NCBI GenBank assembly: GCA_002682825.1
Contig: NOKP01000008.1
Span: 1,537,595 to 1,601,594 of the forward strand
DNA: 64,000 nt
Origin: Neonectria sp. B-13
Lineage: Eukaryota; Ascomycota; Sordariomycetes; Hypocreales; Nectriaceae
Reading direction: 5' to 3'
The notes beneath the pieces are model-generated. The model saw only the letters and a program-made list of their open reading frames with translations, searched no databases and was not told the DNA's origin. The translations under genes and the position numbers were made by a program. Positions 55,359-64,000 of the stretch are shown here, piece after piece (the first letter of the stretch is position 1; each line of letters starts with the position of its first letter).

Positions 55359-55816
55359 TGTTGAATATTGAATAATCGGGCTGTTGTGGTTGGAGTCTGC
55401 TGAAGTGACGTCTCTAGAATGTCAATCGCGTATTAGATTTGAGATGCCGAGGTTCGGCTCTTGCAAGCCGAGCTGAGCCGTCGGGTGATTTACAACCCGG
55501 CGCTCATGTCTTCAACAACATCAGAATATCGCAATGATGTCTGAAAATATGAACAGAGTCTGAAGAGAGTGGTAATTTATTTAAATAGCCCAATGGTTAG
55601 AAATGTTGATATTAGCAGATATCGGCCCATGAGCCATACCATTGTGCAGCCACAAGAGCAAGGCTGTTAGTGTAGGTAATTAAACTTGACAGCTCAGCAG
55701 TATAATTCAAAGTAGTCAAACAAAGATAATTGACAATTCATTGAAGCTCCGTCTTCTCTCTACTTGCTCCCCCTCCAAACTTCCAAACTCTACTCCTCCT
55801 CTAATAAAGGAATCCT
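55359..55816. other. intergenic region between two minus-strand genes
   Basis: 458 bp, AT-rich, containing the hydrolase promoter and the 3' flank of the transporter gene. Nothing else is recognised. Confidence 0.45.
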
Positions 55817-57774
55817 TTAGTGAACGAATCGGAAATCCAGCCGCTGTTGACCCTCATCGGTGGAGTGCAGGGCGTAGTCTAGCTGATCCTGCTTGCTCAG
55901 GGCAGCCCACTTTCTCTCGCGCACCTTGTTACGCCAGATGTAAAAGGCCTTGACTAGATAGAACAGCAAGATGTTGAAGGTCGTGATGCCCAGCAGGATC
56001 TTGTTGCCGCGGCGGTACAGCGGCGCATCTTCCTGGCGGTAGATGTTGGACGCGACAATGTTACCCGACTGCACGAACATGTTGTACAGGGCGGCGCTGA
56101 TGGCGCGGGTTCGCACGCTGTTGCTGTTCTTGGCGTTCCAGCCGACCAGGATCGCGTGGCAGTACGGGTAGCTGAGCAGGCCGGTGATGAGGGCGTAGCG
56201 CACCCAGGGTGAGATGGTGGCGGGCAGGGCCACGAGGGCGACCATCCAGGGGAAGATCCAGATGTTGGATACGGATGCCAGGATGGAGCGCTCCTTGAAC
56301 TTCTCAGACAGCCAGGTGATGATGAGGAGGTTGATGGCGTAGAGGAACTGCGAGGGGATGGCCAACAGGTTGGCGTGGAAGGTGGAAAAGCCAATCTGCT
56401 TCAGGATGTAGGAGAGATAGGTGTTCAAGGGAGCCGGGGGGATATAGACCATGAGGCCGATGATGTACAGCGGCCACTGCTCCCAGTCCTTGACGGCCTT
56501 CCAGAGCTTGGGGAGGTTGACGGCCTCCCTGCGAGGAGTTAGCGGTGGTCATGCAAGAGCAAGAGAGTGAGTTTAATTACCTGTTGTTCATGTCGCCCTT
56601 GCTAGGGTCGTCGCGGAGCAGTCGGTTGACCATGATTTTCTCCTCGTGCTCAGTGAACCATCCTTGCTTACCGCGGAACCAGTTCTTGGTCTGGCAGGGA
56701 CCGGGAGGCATGAGAACCCACGAGAAGACGCCGATGATGAAGGTGACGATGGCCTCTAGGAGGAACAGCCAGCGCCAGCCTCCCCAGCCAAGGATGCCTC
56801 GCATCTGCAGAACGCCGGCCGCAAGCAGGGAGCCGACGATGTTGCAGGTGCTAAGGGCGGTCCAGAAGAAGGCCAGTCTAACGGGCAGCTCGTTGGACTT
56901 GTAGAAGTAGGTGAGCCAGAGAACGATATCACTAGTTCATTGTTAGCAAGTGTGTATATTTCGACGCCTGGTTTGGGGAACATACGGAATGAAGCCTCCC
57001 ATGAGAAGACCCAGTATGGCCTTGACGGCGTAGAACCCGGCCCTGCTCTGGAGCGCGGCCTGGGAGCCGGCCACGATGGACCAGCTGCAGATGAGGAACG
57101 GGATCCATCGATCGGCGCCAAGCTTCTTGCTAATCAAGCCACTGGGGAGCTCTGCAGAAAGGAAGGTAACGAGGAAGATCTGGCATGGTGTAAGTGCGGG
57201 TGTACAAGGACAGAACTGGGATATGGACTAACCGTCTGGCCGTAGTTAAAGTCGTTAGTGTCCATGCCTATCTCGGGCAACTATCCACTTGTTAGTCCAG
57301 GGCGGCAGCTCGATTGGGCCAACCAGGCTTACCATGTTGTCGGAGATGGCGCGATTGATGTTTCGACGGTGGAAGTCGAGGGCGAGGAACATGACCCAGG
57401 CCCACAAGGTGATGCGCCAGTCGATCTGTGGTGGCGTCGTTAGCAAACAGCCGGCATGGAGCTATGCCAGTTGGGCAGTTAAGCCATACCTTCTTCACAA
57501 GCTTGGCTTCTTCTTCAGCCGTCCAGGTGTAAGTGGGATCGAAGCGATGACGGTTCTCATACTGGGCCTTCTCGTAGACCTTGCGCCAGTGGTCGGCAAC
57601 CTTGGGGTCGGAGAAGACATGTTCACCAGCAGAAGATGACGTCTCGTTGCCGCTGTCGTAGGTAGCAGACGACTGGTCCTGGACGAAGACCTCTTTGGTG
57701 TCCCTGTCGTAGTCGGTCGCAGACGATTGGTCCTGGACAAAGACCTCCTTGGTGTCCCTGTCGGTAGCGGCCAT
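55817..57774 (-). CDS. MFS permease of the Dal5/anion:cation symporter family
   Basis: Six exons: 57774-57490, 57425-57333, 57280-57233, 57179-56986, 56931-56581, 56528-55817; introns 52-64 bp; 560 residues. A soluble N-terminus of about 90 residues precedes the family motif KKIDWRITLWAWVMFLALDF, then RRNINRAISDNMLPEIGM, a GADRWIPFLICSW loop, GGWRWLFLLEAIVTFIIGVFSW, and about twelve membrane helices ending in a cytosolic tail. This group takes up organic anions: allantoate, nicotinate, and in yeast the Soa1 member carries sulfonates. It is divergent from a TauD/Jlp1-type dioxygenase, so a sulfonate or related sulfur compound is the best guess for its substrate. The N-terminus carries an 18-residue tandem duplication. 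Confidence 0.92.
57665..57768. repeat. 54-bp tandem duplication in the permease N-terminus
   Basis: Two consecutive units, starting at 57665 and 57719, differ at only a few positions and encode the same DRDTKEVFVQDQSSAT sequence twice. The differences are mostly synonymous. Confidence 0.85.
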
Positions 57775-59372
57775 GGTTTCAACTCACAAGACCTTAAGTC
57801 CGCGGAGATGGGGAAAACAGAAGAAGAGATGCCGCGGAGATGTCGCTGCAGCCTGCCAGAAGACGGGCATGAACAGGATGCAGGGCCGGTATTATAAAGA
57901 CTCGGGCCGCCGACTATCCTCGCAACCACACGGCCTTGGGAGATCTCCTACGCAGAACCAGGGGCTGGCAAACCAGTTCCTCGGCCATTCGTCCAGTGGG
58001 GGACACAATGTCGCGATGCGCTCTCGATATCACCTCAAAAGCCGCGAAAACTCGACGCTCATCGCCATGGTGCCACTGGGGCCCAGGCGTCTGGGCCGAC
58101 ATCCCAGCACCTTCATCGACTCCAACTTGATTCCAATAAGGCAATTCCCATGCGAAGCACTGAGCCTGCTTGAGCCCGTTCACACCGGGCCGTCGCCGAC
58201 AGGCCAATGACGAAGACCGGATAGAGTTGCATCAGCCCCCTACCGTGGTATCAACCCAGCCTGGGGTGAAAAACAACGGAGCAGACCTCATTGGTGAAAC
58301 CCAGAGCGTGGACGGGCTTCCAACTAACATGACCGAACATGACGGGGCTTTGACCGCAAGGAGGAGGGAATCGAGGATGGCGTGCCAGCTAGCCATGGCC
58401 GTCGAGTGACGAGAGCCCAATCGCTGCGTGATCCGGCCGATATCCCGCGGGATGCATTATGCTTGTCGGAGTCCGGTGAACTCTGCCGCCTTTAGATTGG
58501 GGTCTGGGATGTTGGGGCGGGTGAGATACGTCCCGGGTTGTCGTCGTCGCTGCGGCGAGCCGAGAATCGAGACGTAGATATCGGACCGAGCATGCGTGGA
58601 GGATGCTTATAAACACTCTCCTGGGATGCGAACAGCTTTGGGACTTCCCCGGGACTCCTCCAGCGAGGGCTGCTCTTTCCCAGACCTCGAAACATTTTCC
58701 CAGGCTCGAATCCTTTGTTTTATTGAATCGCAAGGATCGTCGTCTTTCCCCGACGGTGATAGCCACGTACTGGCATTGCGTGACTCGGCCCCGGGGATTG
58801 CGACACCATCATCGCGCGGGCGTCTTGGACTCGAGCACGTTGTGATGGCGCAATCCAACGACGGTCCACTTTGCTGCACACAAGCCACGGGCCAACAAGT
58901 GGCAAGTCGTACTGCCGTCTCGGTACTTCAAGTCTGGGCGCGCATTGCGTGATTTGGCCCGACATGTTCGAACTGGCTCGCCGGTTCCGCTCGTCGATCA
59001 GCGACGACACCAACGCAAATGGACACGACACTTGCGCAATCCGCCTCCGGGGACTTGGTTGCTTTTTGCAACGTCGTCACGAAGGATCGAGGCGCTGAGA
59101 TTCGCCCGTTTCCATCCCGCCGGACTGCGTCTGACTGCCCTTCCCCGCGCTGATGTCGACGTCGGCATCCATTTGCGAGATGGCGATACCGACGCCCGAG
59201 ATGAGGAATGACTGATAGCCGTATATAAAGGGCGCCTTTCTAGCTTTTCGGGGAGGGAGGGTGGATGAGACAATCTAGACTGCTTCTCTTATCAGCTTCA
59301 AAAAGAAAACAAGAGTCCTGATCTGCTAGTCCCGGAATCGACTTGGACGAGAACACTTGCACCATTTCCATC
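57775..59372. promoter_or_regulatory. divergent promoter region of permease and dioxygenase
   Basis: This 1.6-kb interval between the two starts contains many short chance frames but no credible gene. A TATATAA-like element lies near 59221, about 150 bp before the dioxygenase start. Shared regulation of the two genes is likely. Confidence 0.45.
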
Positions 59373-60637
59373 ATGGCTCCTTCAGCAACCGAGATCGCCA
59401 CCGACCTGGCCGTCGAGACATCCAAGTTGAAGATCTACGCCGGTGGCGTGCAGGGCGTCTACAAGGAGTTGTCGCCGGTGGTTTACTCCAAGGAGCAGGA
59501 GGAGCAGGGCACTGACGAGTTCGCCGCAGCCAAGGTGAGTCCAACAACCGCGTCTGACAGAGACCCCATCAGTGAGACCAGACATCTAACAGAACTCCAG
59601 TACCCCAACTACCTCCCCACCTGGAACAAGGAGCAGACCTACCCTCCGCTGCAGCCCTTCGAGCACTACGACCACGGTAAAGATGCCGACCTGAGCTTCC
59701 CCAACATCCTCACTAAGGACGCCACCGTCACGCACCTCACGCCCACCATCGGCACCGAGGTGGAGGGCGTGCAGCTCAGCCAGCTCAGCGACGCCGGCAA
59801 GGACGAGCTCGCGCGGTACGTGGCCGACCGCAAGGTGGTCGCCTTCCGCAACCAGGACTTCGCCGACCTGCCCATCGCCGACGCCCTCAAGTTCGGCGGC
59901 TACTTCGGCCGTCACCACATCCACCCCACCTCCGGCTCGCCCGCCGGCCACCCGGAGATCCACCTGGTCCACCGCGGCGCCGGCGACAAGTCGCACGAGA
60001 CCTTCTTCAAGAGCCGTGTCAGCTCCGTCGCCTGGCACTCCGACGTCACCTACGAGCAGCAGCCGCCCGGCACCACCTTCCTGTACATCCTCGACAACCC
60101 GGAGACGGGCGGCGACACCCTGTTCGCCAACACCGTCGAGGCCTACAACCGCCTGTCGCCGGCGTTCCAGAAGATCCTGCACGGCCTCAAGGCCACCCAC
60201 TCGGGCATCGAGCAGGTCAACGCCAGCGTCAAGAAGGGCAGCGTCAAGCGCCGCGAGCCCACCGTCACCGAGCACCCCATCGTGCGGACGCACCCCGTCA
60301 CGGGCGAGAAGTCTCTGTTCATCAACCCTCAGTGTAAGTCGACGTCGTTACCCCACAGCTCCCGTCTCAGCGTCTAACTTTCTTTGCAGTCACCCGCGAC
60401 ATCGTCGGCCTCAAGAAGGAAGAGTCCGACGCCATCCTCAACTTCCTCTACGAGCACATCGCCTGGGGTGCCGACTTCCACGCCCGCGTGAAGTGGCAGG
60501 CTGGAACTGTTGTCGTCTGGGACAACCGATCTGTCCAGCACACCGCCATCGTCGACTGGAAGTCGGGCCAGCGTCGACATCTTGCCCGCATTACTCCTCA
60601 GGCCGAGCGGCCTTTTGAGACCCCTTTCGAGGGTTAG
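59373..60637 (+). CDS. TauD/Jlp1-type Fe(II)/2-oxoglutarate sulfonate dioxygenase
   Basis: Three exons: 59373-59534, 59601-60333, 60390-60637; introns 66 and 56 bp; 380 residues. The Fe(II) triad is visible: H200-x-D202 in VAWHSDVTYEQQPPG and H349 in WDNRSVQHTAIVDW, with R365 (HLARIT) as the 2-oxoglutarate-binding Arg. Supporting motifs are TIGTEVEGVQLSQLSD, VADRKVVAFRNQDF, DNPETGGDTLFAN and TRDIVGLKKEESDAIL. Enzymes of this group hydroxylate taurine or other sulfonates, or related acids, releasing sulfite for sulfur assimilation. The neighbouring Dal5-type permease fits uptake of the same substrate. The first intron is 66 bp with no in-frame stop, so an unspliced form would stay in frame. 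Strong codon bias toward C-ending codons suggests high expression. Confidence 0.94.
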
Positions 60638-61154
60638 ATTATCCAAGGAGGAGAAATGAAATGAATAGGTAGTTTGTACATGATGGCATGTCCCATCCCG
60701 CGGGCAGGTGAATGACCCAGCGAAGGAGCAATAAACAAAAATTGAACTCAGAAAATGCTGTGCGTTTGAAGTGTTGAACGAATATTACCACTTGGTTTTA
60801 CCTAATAACTCCGTGAAGTCGTCAGAGAGTTGTGGGTTTAAGCATAACTTGCGACTCCACTTGGTGATTCAGGGGCGAGGATATAGAGCGTCTGAAGACG
60901 CTTATCTCAAAGACTCGCTCAACGACATGTGGTGACCACCGAGACATTGTGTATGTTACACCTCTTCCTAAGTTTAATCCTTGCATCTAGCTCTATTCAC
61001 AAGACTCGTGGCCAGCCAGCCGGCCAGGGCAACCATGTCCCAACGCCCTATATACATTTCGCAAAAACGCCTGTTTTCAATATATGCCGCCTTCTAGTGT
61101 TCCCCCTCGTATAAACAGCCTATCCAATGTCTACTACACATGCTCGGTAAAGTC
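60638..61154. other. intergenic region between convergent genes
   Basis: 517 bp, AT-rich 3' flanks; no feature recognised. Confidence 0.5.
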
Positions 61155-63342
61155 TCACATGGCAGCATTCCATACCTGGTGGCCCAGCATTGTCACTAAC
61201 ACTGCAACCCCGTATCTGCCGCTGTCGGCCTCGCTCTTCCATACCTCCCAGCCTAACAAACAGACAGCCGCGAGTTCGATGACGCTCAGCACAGAGGCCA
61301 CGTAGGTCGCCGTGCTCGGGACTACTTCGTCCTTCGCATCCTGGCTCGTCTCACCAGTAACGCGGAGAGCTATCGTTCCCGCCGCGGAGAGAACCGCGAG
61401 TTGCAATTCTCGGCCGAATGGAACAGGTACGGCGACAGTCAGAAGCCAGAGGGCCAAGAGGCAGGCAAGAATGACGAATTCAACACTGAGAGGCTTTTGG
61501 GCCTGAGTAGTGGGCCGGTGGTTTGCGGATGTCCATCTTGAAGGCTTCGATGGAGAAGGGCCGGGCTGAGCCTTCTCTTGGCCCAGGCTAAAGCTCTGGT
61601 TCAACAGATCGGCCAGCGAGTTGGTATCATCATTCTCTGCTGCTGGCGCGAAGAAACTAGGTGGCTTGAACGCAACGTCGCCGGGATCTTCTTCGTTCGC
61701 CTGAGTCTTGGTCCGATCACTAGCTCGAAACAAGACTCTCTCTTCCGGGGCCGGCTTGCTCCTCAATATAGGCGCATTCGGGTTCCGTAGACGCTGAGCC
61801 GGGGTTGTCGGTGCGGCGGGGACTTTGTACCAGAACGGGCTGCCCTCTGGGTTCACGGGTGCCCCTCCAAAGGCACGGGTCGGGCCGGTAGATGAAGGCA
61901 TTTCGCGAAAGGCACGGTGCTGAGATTGGGATTGAGTCGGCGTCCAGTCCATTTCTTCCGAGTACTGGATTTGGCGGGTTTGTGAAGGGGTTTGTGGTGA
62001 GATACCCAGCGACTTCATTTGGATGCGTGGACTTTCTCGCGTTTGCATAGGATTGATGGGAGGATAGGGAGACGGAAGAGAGTTGATGAGTGGACGATTA
62101 AGCGTGTCCCTCTGCAGCTTAGTGGATGGCGAGTCAAGAGCCTCGTTGAAGGAATCTGAGAATGTCTTCGGTTCCTCCCTCCTCGTTGGCTTCGGCTTTG
62201 TCTGCCTCGGCGACACGGTCGTACTGTGGGTTCCAAACAACGGGGTAGTGTCGATACGGATCGATCCTTTCGCCAAGGTGTAGACCTACACATGTTAGTA
62301 GATCTCTCGCCATGGTCTCCGGCGAACTTACCAAGATCATGATTGCAGCCATAATCAGGTGAGCACTCAGCTGGGCGCCTCTGGACTGTGCCTGGCCGCC
62401 GTCCATCTCGAGAACCCGGCCAAAGAAGAACCGAAAGAAGACTATGAGACCTTGGAACGAGTACCACTGCGTGAAGCCCAGGAGGTGTCTAGTGAAGCCG
62501 CGGCTCACTTGTACAAACTGGGGGTTCCACCAAACCGACAGAACGCTTGTCGTGAAGGCCCCGTTGATCAGGGTCTCGGCCGGTGGGAGGAATGCGACGA
62601 CCCAGGCGAGGCCGGACACAGCCAACACCGGCCAGCTCTTGTCATCCGGATCGTACATCCCCTCATCTCGGTGCTTCAACACGTCGGAGACGGCACTCAA
62701 ATGCCACAGCATCTGGAAGACGAGCCCTCCCCACCACAAGCCTCTTCCAAGAGTGTTCGCCCAGTCTAGTATCGTCGTCCGTCCAGGGTCGCCTCTCTTC
62801 CCCCGAGTCTTATCGATCATCCTTCGCAGATGGTCCGTTTTCGCCGTGTACCCCGCCTGGGCGATCCGGGCCTCGACCCGCTCGGTGCACTCATCGCACA
62901 CTTGAGGATAGCGCTCCTCGAGGCCCTTGCGGAAGCGGTAGCGATTCCGGTAAAGCTCGTCATAATCGGGGTCCGACTTGTCGGGGAGGTATTGCGCAAT
63001 GGATGACGTGAGTAGGTGCTGGTTCTTGAGACATGTCGAGCAGAAAATGTTGTCTTCGCCTTGGGACGCGGCAGGAGAGGATTGTCGTGGGGCGGCATAG
63101 AGCGTTGCGGGAGCTTCGCGTTCGGTTGCGACAGGAGGATCAGTGATGTCTCCGCTCTGTTATCCATCAGTCAGTAGTTCTTTGTTGGTGCTCTTTCCTC
63201 CTCGGAAACTCACCTCGTCTAGATAGTTTGTTGCATCGCAAAACAGGCAGAGAAAATCATGGACGCTGCCATCGAACTTGGTGTTGGATCGCTTGCCACA
63301 GTAGAAGCAGGTCAGATATTTCGTCCCTCGGAGGCGCGGCAT
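61155..63342 (-). CDS. ima1: inner nuclear membrane protein Ima1 (Samp1/NET5 family)
   Basis: Three exons: 63342-63214, 63156-62332, 62285-61155; introns 57 and 46 bp (the second with a perfect TACTAAC); 694 residues. The N-terminal Ima1 zinc domain has four CxxC pairs: CFYC (12-15), CLFC (32-35), then CSTC and CDEC after splicing. Membrane segments follow around residues 170-310 (GRGLWWGGLVFQMLWHLSAV, SWPVLAVSGLAWVVAFLPP, GLIVFFRFFFG, AHLIMAAIMIL), then the family motif GSIRIDTTPLF just after the second intron. A long Pro/Ser/Thr-rich nucleoplasmic region leads to a final hydrophobic cluster (FVILACLLALWLLTVAVPVP and ATYVASVLSVIELAAVCLLG). In fission yeast Ima1 works at the nuclear envelope with heterochromatin and LINC-linked functions. 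Family assignment is strong; role by homology. Confidence 0.93.
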
Positions 63343-63801
63343 GCTTCCTTCATCATCAGGCGAAGTACGTAAGATTATATCCCGTGGAACACAAAGAAAG
63401 ACGCGTCACCGTCAAGCAACGAACGTGGGATGGAGAGCGGATGAGAGGATGATGATGAAATGTGCGAGATTCTGGGGATTCTGCCAGGCGGTCGCAGCCA
63501 ACTACTACGGGCTGCCTGCGCCGAGTGATCGTGTGCCGGGGCGAGCCGTCCACACGGGCCACTTTGGCGGGGTCTGCAGGTGCTGCCACGCGCCGCTGTC
63601 GTCCCCTGGAGCCCCCTATAATGAGTCCCCTAATCAGTTCAGGTGCCATGTCCCGACGTCACGTCACACGCTGGTTGAGCCTCAACCCCGTCATCAATCC
63701 ATTCGCCATCTGGACAGTCGCATCTTAACAGCGTCGTCTCTCCTCCTACACATCGCCGTGAGAGAGCACGCAGATAACAGCCTCCACACAATGCCCCTGC
63801 C
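63343..63801. promoter_or_regulatory. divergent promoter of ima1 and dsc3
   Basis: 459 bp between the two start codons. It contains GC-rich blocks and the short upstream frame described separately. Confidence 0.45.
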
Positions 63802-63805
63802 ATGA
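63791..63805 (+). other. four-codon upstream frame overlapping the dsc3 start
   Basis: ATG CCC CTG CCA TGA encodes MPLP. Its TGA shares two bases with the dsc3 ATG in an ATGA overlap (63802-63805). If transcribed, ribosomes would finish it directly on the real start, a layout that permits termination-reinitiation or leaky scanning control. Confidence 0.6.
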
Positions 63806-64000
63806 CGTCTCGACCCCCGCCCGAGCGCCCTTCCATCCACCCCCTCCACCTCACCATCCGCTTCTCCACGTCGCAGCCAGATCTCGAACTCGAAGTCCCG
63901 TCGCCGCCGTCCACCACCGTTCTCGCCCTAAAGCACCTCCTCCGTTCTCGCCTCGTCTCCCGCTCCCGCCTCCGCCTCATCCACCAGGGCCGTCTCCTCC
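63802..64000 (+). CDS. dsc3: Dsc E3 ubiquitin ligase subunit 3, N-terminal fragment
   Basis: The frame runs from the ATG at 63802 off the end of the window (66 full codons). The visible part, with PLHLTIRFSTSQPDLELEVP, a TTVLALKHLLRSRL helix and SRLRLIHQGRLL, has the ubiquitin-like fold pattern found at the start of Dsc3 (DUF2407) proteins. Dsc3 belongs to the Golgi Dsc ligase complex required for cleavage of the SREBP sterol/hypoxia regulator in fission yeast and Aspergillus. The C-terminal membrane part lies outside the window. Other ubiquitin-like proteins could share this N-terminus, so the call is moderately sure. Confidence 0.7.
   Translation, partial: MTSRPPPERPSIHPLHLTIRFSTSQPDLELEVPSPPSTTVLALKHLLRSRLVSRSRLRLIHQGRLL

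Noticed and set aside
59586..60293. 235-codon antisense frame across the dioxygenase exon
   Set aside because: Val/Gly/Asp/Leu-rich mirror of strongly biased codons on the sense strand.
1..64000. CRISPR arrays, rRNA, tRNA, intact transposase, bacterial-type operons
   Set aside because: None could be recognised by eye on either strand; a covariance search for tRNAs would be decisive and was not possible.

Overview
The window is nuclear DNA of a filamentous ascomycete (Pezizomycotina, most likely a Sordariomycete). The support is: short introns (45-135 bp) with CTAAC/CTGAC-type branch sites; fungus-only families (Zn2Cys6 and C2H2/fungal-specific regulators, a UstYa-type DUF3328 protein, a NACHT-ankyrin NLR, a CorA-like membrane protein); an NMT1 gene led by a eukaryotic TPP riboswitch; and AT-rich or degenerate stretches that look like RIP-affected DNA. 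The genus is not resolved. About 20 genes are supported. Nearly all needed splicing to be recognised, so exon coordinates are given in the entries and were worked out by eye from splice signals, phase and family alignment.

Layout. 1-7.3 kb: 3' end of an unknown gene, a short Zn2Cys6 factor, a small membrane protein, and a SIW14-like inositol-pyrophosphate phosphatase. 7.3-13.4 kb: gene-poor. 13.4-20.1 kb: an aldo/keto reductase-like protein, a flavin monooxygenase and a divergently transcribed C2H2/fungal-specific regulator, resembling a small metabolic cluster. 20.4-20.7 kb: a decayed inverted-repeat element. 21.1-23.7 kb: a homeodomain plus C2H2 factor. 24.5-25.8 kb: a broken F-box-like gene. 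26.3-31.4 kb: a membrane protein and a NACHT-ankyrin NLR whose near-identical ankyrin repeats are interrupted by a 100-N assembly gap. 33.0-34.5 kb: NMT1/THI5 with its TPP riboswitch in a 5'-UTR intron.

35-36 kb: a coiled-coil protein. 37.6-40.5 kb: a UstYa-like oxidase and, 1.5 kb away, a small secreted protein made of Tyr-Gly-X-Tyr repeats, a possible RiPP oxidase/precursor pair and the most novel hypothesis here. 43.4-51.0 kb: a secreted Cys-rich protein, a repeat-bearing Pro/Ser-rich protein, a CorA-like protein and a vWA-domain protein. 51.0-53.3 kb: an AT-rich gene desert. 53.4-55.4 kb: a GPI-anchored-type protein and an alpha/beta hydrolase. 55.8-60.6 kb: a Dal5/ACS-family permease divergent from a TauD/Jlp1-type dioxygenase, probably a sulfonate-sulfur uptake and use module. 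61.2-64 kb: the inner-nuclear-membrane protein Ima1, divergent from the truncated start of the Dsc3 ubiquitin-ligase subunit.

No CRISPR array, rRNA, confident tRNA or intact transposase was seen.
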